A DNA stretch of 64,000 nt, from NCBI RefSeq assembly GCF_001506165.1, contig NZ_CP011427.1, positions 3,038,001 through 3,102,000 of the forward strand. The letters run 5' to 3'. The stretch's first letter is position 1, and the number at the start of each line of letters is the position of its first letter. Origin of the DNA: Pantoea vagans. GTDB taxonomy: Bacteria; Pseudomonadota; Gammaproteobacteria; Enterobacterales; Enterobacteriaceae. The translations under genes and the position numbers were made by a program. Below, piece by piece: positions 59,325 through 64,000 of the stretch. The notes under the pieces are model-generated. The model was not told the origin of the DNA. It worked only from the letters and a program-made list of their open reading frames with translations, and ran no database searches.

Positions 59325-59468
59325 GGTGTTGTCTCCTCAGACACGGTTGATGTGTATAGAAGACCACGCCCATGTATAGGTGATGTTTGCAGAATAACGG
59401 GTTATGCAACGGGATGTATGTGTGTGGTGAGGAGATACAGTGAGATACAAAAAGGCAGGAAAGTTTTA

Positions 59469-59501
59469 AAAAAAGGATAACCGCCACTATCAGGTGGCGG
59501 T
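59469..59501 (-). terminator. Terminator of the L-fucose operon
   Basis: Stem ACCGCCAC/GTGGCGGT (59480-59487 with 59494-59501). On the minus strand it is followed by TATCC and a run of T. Just beyond the fucP-like stop. Confidence 0.8.
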
Positions 59502-59521
59502 AGAAATGACATTTGAAAGCG

Positions 59522-60745
59522 CTAGCTCTTACGCTGACTCAGCGCATAAACCAGCACCACGACAAAGCACACCAGCGGCAGACCATAGGCCAGTGCGGTG
59601 CTGGAGGTATCGGAAATGCGCCCCATAAACCACGGCATAATCGCTCCCCCGACAATGGCCATAATCATAAAGGAGCTGGCTTGTTTGGTTGCCGGACCGA
59701 GGTTCTTCACGCCCATGGCAAATATGGTCGGGAACATGGTGGACATAAAGAAGAAGATGGCCACCAGCGCGACGACGGACACATCCCCTATACCCAGCAT
59801 CACCACCGCACAAAGCACAATATTAATTAATGCATACGCGGCGAGAATGAGTGCAGGTGAAACTCGGCCCATCAACCAGGTTGAGAAGAAACGCCCAAGC
59901 ATGAAACACACCATGCCCACAGACAGCAAATAAGCGGCACTTTGATTCGTGACGCCATGCCAGTGTTCAGTGGTGTAATTGATAAAGAAGGCACCGACAC
60001 CCACCTGCGCGGCCACATAAAAGAACTGCGCAATCACACCACCTACAAAGTGTTTATGTTGCCATAACGATTGACCCGCATGTTTTGGACTTGTGTCTTC
60101 CGCTTCGCGAATATCCGGTAATGCCGTGCGTTTAAATAACAGCGCAATCCCGATGACCACAAAGGCGATAACCACATAGGTTATTTTGACGGTATTTTGT
60201 GCCTCATCTGCGCTGGCGTGGCTAAAAAATAGCGTCCCGCCGATCATCGGCCCGACAAACTGCCCCAAGCCGTTAAATGATTGCGCCAAATTCAGGCGAC
60301 GTTCAGCACCTTTTGCGTCCCCAAGTACTGTCGCATAGGGATTGGCGGCTGTCTCAAGGCAGCCTAGTCCGCAAGCCAGGACAAACAGCGCAAACAAAAA
60401 CATCATGAAATTGTTGACCATCGCGGCAGGTACAAACAGCAGAGCGCCAATGGCATACAGAGCTAACCCAGCCAAAATACCGGCTTTATAACCATGGCGG
60501 CTCATAAAATAGCCAGCGGGCATGGCTACCAGGAAATAAGCACCAAAATAGGCTCCCTGTAATAACCCCGACTGGGCTTTGGTCACATGCAGTGTTTCCT
60601 GAAAATGTTTATTTAATACATCTAACAGGCCATATGACACACCCCACATAAAAAACAGCGTGGTAATGAGCATAAATGCCCAACGTAGGCTAATAGCGCC
60701 CCCGACACCGATATTATTCGGCGTCCCGACTTGTTCTGTAGACAT
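59522..60745 (-). CDS. FucP-type MFS sugar:proton symporter
   Basis: 407 residues from the ATG at 60745 (GAGGATA upstream); 12 helices of the FGHS/FucP group (FFMWGVSYGLLDVLNKHF in helix 1, GCLETAANPYATVLGD in the middle). It probably imports L-fucose together with protons, judged by family and its position as the last gene of a fucose catabolic operon. The long loop differs enough from E. coli FucP that related sugars (L-galactose, D-arabinose) remain possible. Confidence 0.85.
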   Translation of the reverse strand: MSTEQVGTPNNIGVGGAISLRWAFMLITTLFFMWGVSYGLLDVLNKHFQETLHVTKAQSGLLQGAYFGAYFLVAMPAGYFMSRHGYKAGILAGLALYAIGALLFVPAAMVNNFMMFLFALFVLACGLGCLETAANPYATVLGDAKGAERRLNLAQSFNGLGQFVGPMIGGTLFFSHASADEAQNTVKITYVVIAFVVIGIALLFKRTALPDIREAEDTSPKHAGQSLWQHKHFVGGVIAQFFYVAAQVGVGAFFINYTTEHWHGVTNQSAAYLLSVGMVCFMLGRFFSTWLMGRVSPALILAAYALINIVLCAVVMLGIGDVSVVALVAIFFFMSTMFPTIFAMGVKNLGPATKQASSFMIMAIVGGAIMPWFMGRISDTSSTALAYGLPLVCFVVVLVYALSQRKS

Positions 60746-60786
60746 GGTTATATCCTCGTAGCGTACTGTAGGGTAAGCGTTGTTAT

Positions 60787-62745
<1,959 letters not shown>

Positions 62746-62747
62746 TC

Positions 62748-64000
62748 TCAGGCTCCTTGCGCGCGATAGCGGTATTTATCGATCGAGGCAGGGAACATCT
62801 CGATGGAAAAACCCGGCGCCTGTGGTGGCAAGTAGGCAGCCCCGCGAATCTCACAGGGGTGCAAGAAATGTTCATGCAGGTGATCGACATACTCAATCAC
62901 CCGGCCTTCATGTGTGCCCGCAATGCAGATGAAATCAATCATCGACAGGTGTTGGACGTATTCACACAGCCCCACCCCACCGGCGTGTGGACACACCGGC
63001 AGTTGATATTTTGCCGCCATTAGCATCACGGCCAGCACTTCATTGACGCCGCCTAAACGACAGGCATCGATCTGCACCACATCGATCGCTTCACGCATGA
63101 TGAATTGCTTGAAAAGAATGCGGTTCTGACACATTTCACCGGTTGCCACCTTAACTGGCGCGACTCCCTGACGAATCTTGCGATGGCCTTCCACATCATC
63201 CGGGCTGGTCGGTTCTTCAATAAACCAGGGCTTGGCGAACGCCAGTTGCTGTACCCAATCCACCGCGTCATTCACTTCCCACACCTGGTTGGCATCAATC
63301 ATCAGTTGACGATCCGGCCCCAACACCTCTCGTGCGATCCTGACGCGGCGTTTGTCATCCTCCAGATCGCGCCCGACTTTCAGCTTGATATGCGAGAAAC
63401 CGGCATCGACAGCTTGCTGGCAGAGCCGACGCAATTTGTCATCGTCATAGCCCAACCAACCCGCTGAGGTGGTGTAGCAGGGATAACCTTCCTGCTCTAA
63501 CTGTTGCATGCGTTGCGCTTTGCCCGCAGCCTGCGCTGTCAGGAGCGCCAGCGCTTCGTCCGGCGTGATGCAATCGGTGAGATACCGGAAGTCGATACAG
63601 CGCACCAGTTCCTCTGGGGACATGTCCGCCACCAGTCGCCACAGCGGCTTTTCCTGCGATTTTGCCCACAGATCCCAAACCGCGTTGACCACCGCGCCGG
63701 TGGCAAGATGGATGGCACCTTTGTCGGGACCAATCCAGCGCAACTGACTGTCGCTGGTGATGTCGCGCCAGAATTGCCCCATATCAGCAGTAATGGTTTC
63801 GAGCTGGCGTCCGACGATCAAATGCTCCAGCGCGCGGATAGCGGCACAGCAAATTTCATTGCCGCGTCCGATGGTAAACGTCAGACCGTGCCCGCTGATC
63901 GCGGCATTATCGGTCTCAATAATCACATAAGCGGCGGAATAATCAGGATCGGGATTCATCGCATCCGAGCCATCCAGATGTGCTGAAGTGGGAAAGCGAA
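62748..64000 (-). CDS. L-fuconate dehydratase (enolase superfamily), 5' end beyond the window
   Basis: At least 417 residues; the true start is off the right edge, because the frame continues past 63959 with FPTSAHLDGSDAMNPDPDY, which matches the conserved N-terminus of FucD proteins. Catalytic residues seen: KLKVGRD (KxK base), MIDANQVW and IEEPTSPDD (metal ligands), TGEMCQNR, and CPHAGGVGLCEYVQHLSMID. It dehydrates L-fuconate to 2-keto-3-deoxy-L-fuconate. The later pathway enzymes should lie beyond the window. Confidence 0.9.
   Translation of the reverse strand, partial: RFPTSAHLDGSDAMNPDPDYSAAYVIIETDNAAISGHGLTFTIGRGNEICCAAIRALEHLIVGRQLETITADMGQFWRDITSDSQLRWIGPDKGAIHLATGAVVNAVWDLWAKSQEKPLWRLVADMSPEELVRCIDFRYLTDCITPDEALALLTAQAAGKAQRMQQLEQEGYPCYTTSAGWLGYDDDKLRRLCQQAVDAGFSHIKLKVGRDLEDDKRRVRIAREVLGPDRQLMIDANQVWEVNDAVDWVQQLAFAKPWFIEEPTSPDDVEGHRKIRQGVAPVKVATGEMCQNRILFKQFIMREAIDVVQIDACRLGGVNEVLAVMLMAAKYQLPVCPHAGGVGLCEYVQHLSMIDFICIAGTHEGRVIEYVDHLHEHFLHPCEIRGAAYLPPQAPGFSIEMFPASIDKYRYRAQGA

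Overview
The window is bacterial chromosome from an Enterobacterales member, most likely Erwiniaceae (Pantoea-like). This rests on three things: the recognisable gene content, an E. coli-like backbone (mak, rdgC, ppnP, aroM, yaiA, aroL, yaiI, proC, psiF, iraP) broken by accessory blocks, and two ERIC elements plus other enterobacterial intergenic palindromes. No rRNA, tRNA, CRISPR array, transposase or phage gene was seen. The genus is inferred, not proven.

Layout. 1-4.5 kb: a lipoprotein, an AraC regulator, a small-molecule kinase and an ethanolamine-type permease. 4.6-15.3 kb: the conserved mak-rdgC-ppnP-aroM ... yaiA-aroL ... yaiI-proC backbone. It is interrupted by an IclR regulator, an OPT transporter and a DUF1177 gene that are packed tightly against aroM. 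15.4-24.5 kb: a Rieske/FAD oxidoreductase, psiF and iraP (phoA and dgcC absent), lacZ with a lac-type operator but no lacI or lacY nearby, mdtG, a YmgB-like regulator and small envelope proteins. 24.6-33 kb: a CHASE4-PAS-GGDEF-EAL protein, a CPBP protease, and a beta-glucoside PTS operon with an AscG-like regulator, whose GH1 hydrolase is frameshifted. 33-38.7 kb: several very small genes (including a yniD homologue), osmC, and lldPRD with its operator pair. 38.7-42.3 kb: a CynX/NimT-type transporter, a LysR regulator and a Tat-exported amidohydrolase. 42.4-48.7 kb: a second YmgB-like gene, dbpA, cheV and a chemoreceptor (both chemotaxis genes with sigma-28-like promoters), and sdaC. 49-52.4 kb: an isolated glycosyltransferase/flippase pair next to about 0.9 kb without a gene. 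52.4-59.3 kb: a LysR/aldehyde dehydrogenase pair, and a leftward set of an alpha/beta hydrolase, a two-component system and a DipZ-like thiol-disulfide protein. 59.5-64 kb: an oxidative (non-phosphorylating) L-fucose operon running off the right edge.

Functional themes are uptake and use of plant- or host-derived carbon (beta-glucosides, lactose-type galactosides, L-lactate, L-fucose, L-serine), signalling and motility (c-di-GMP enzyme, cheV, receptor) and envelope or stress functions. The least explained module is OPT transporter-DUF1177-AroM under an IclR regulator. It suggests that AroM, usually filed under aromatic biosynthesis, works with a transporter and a second enzyme-like protein. 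The window also carries several repeat families, including a roughly 150-bp dispersed repeat in two full copies and one partial copy.
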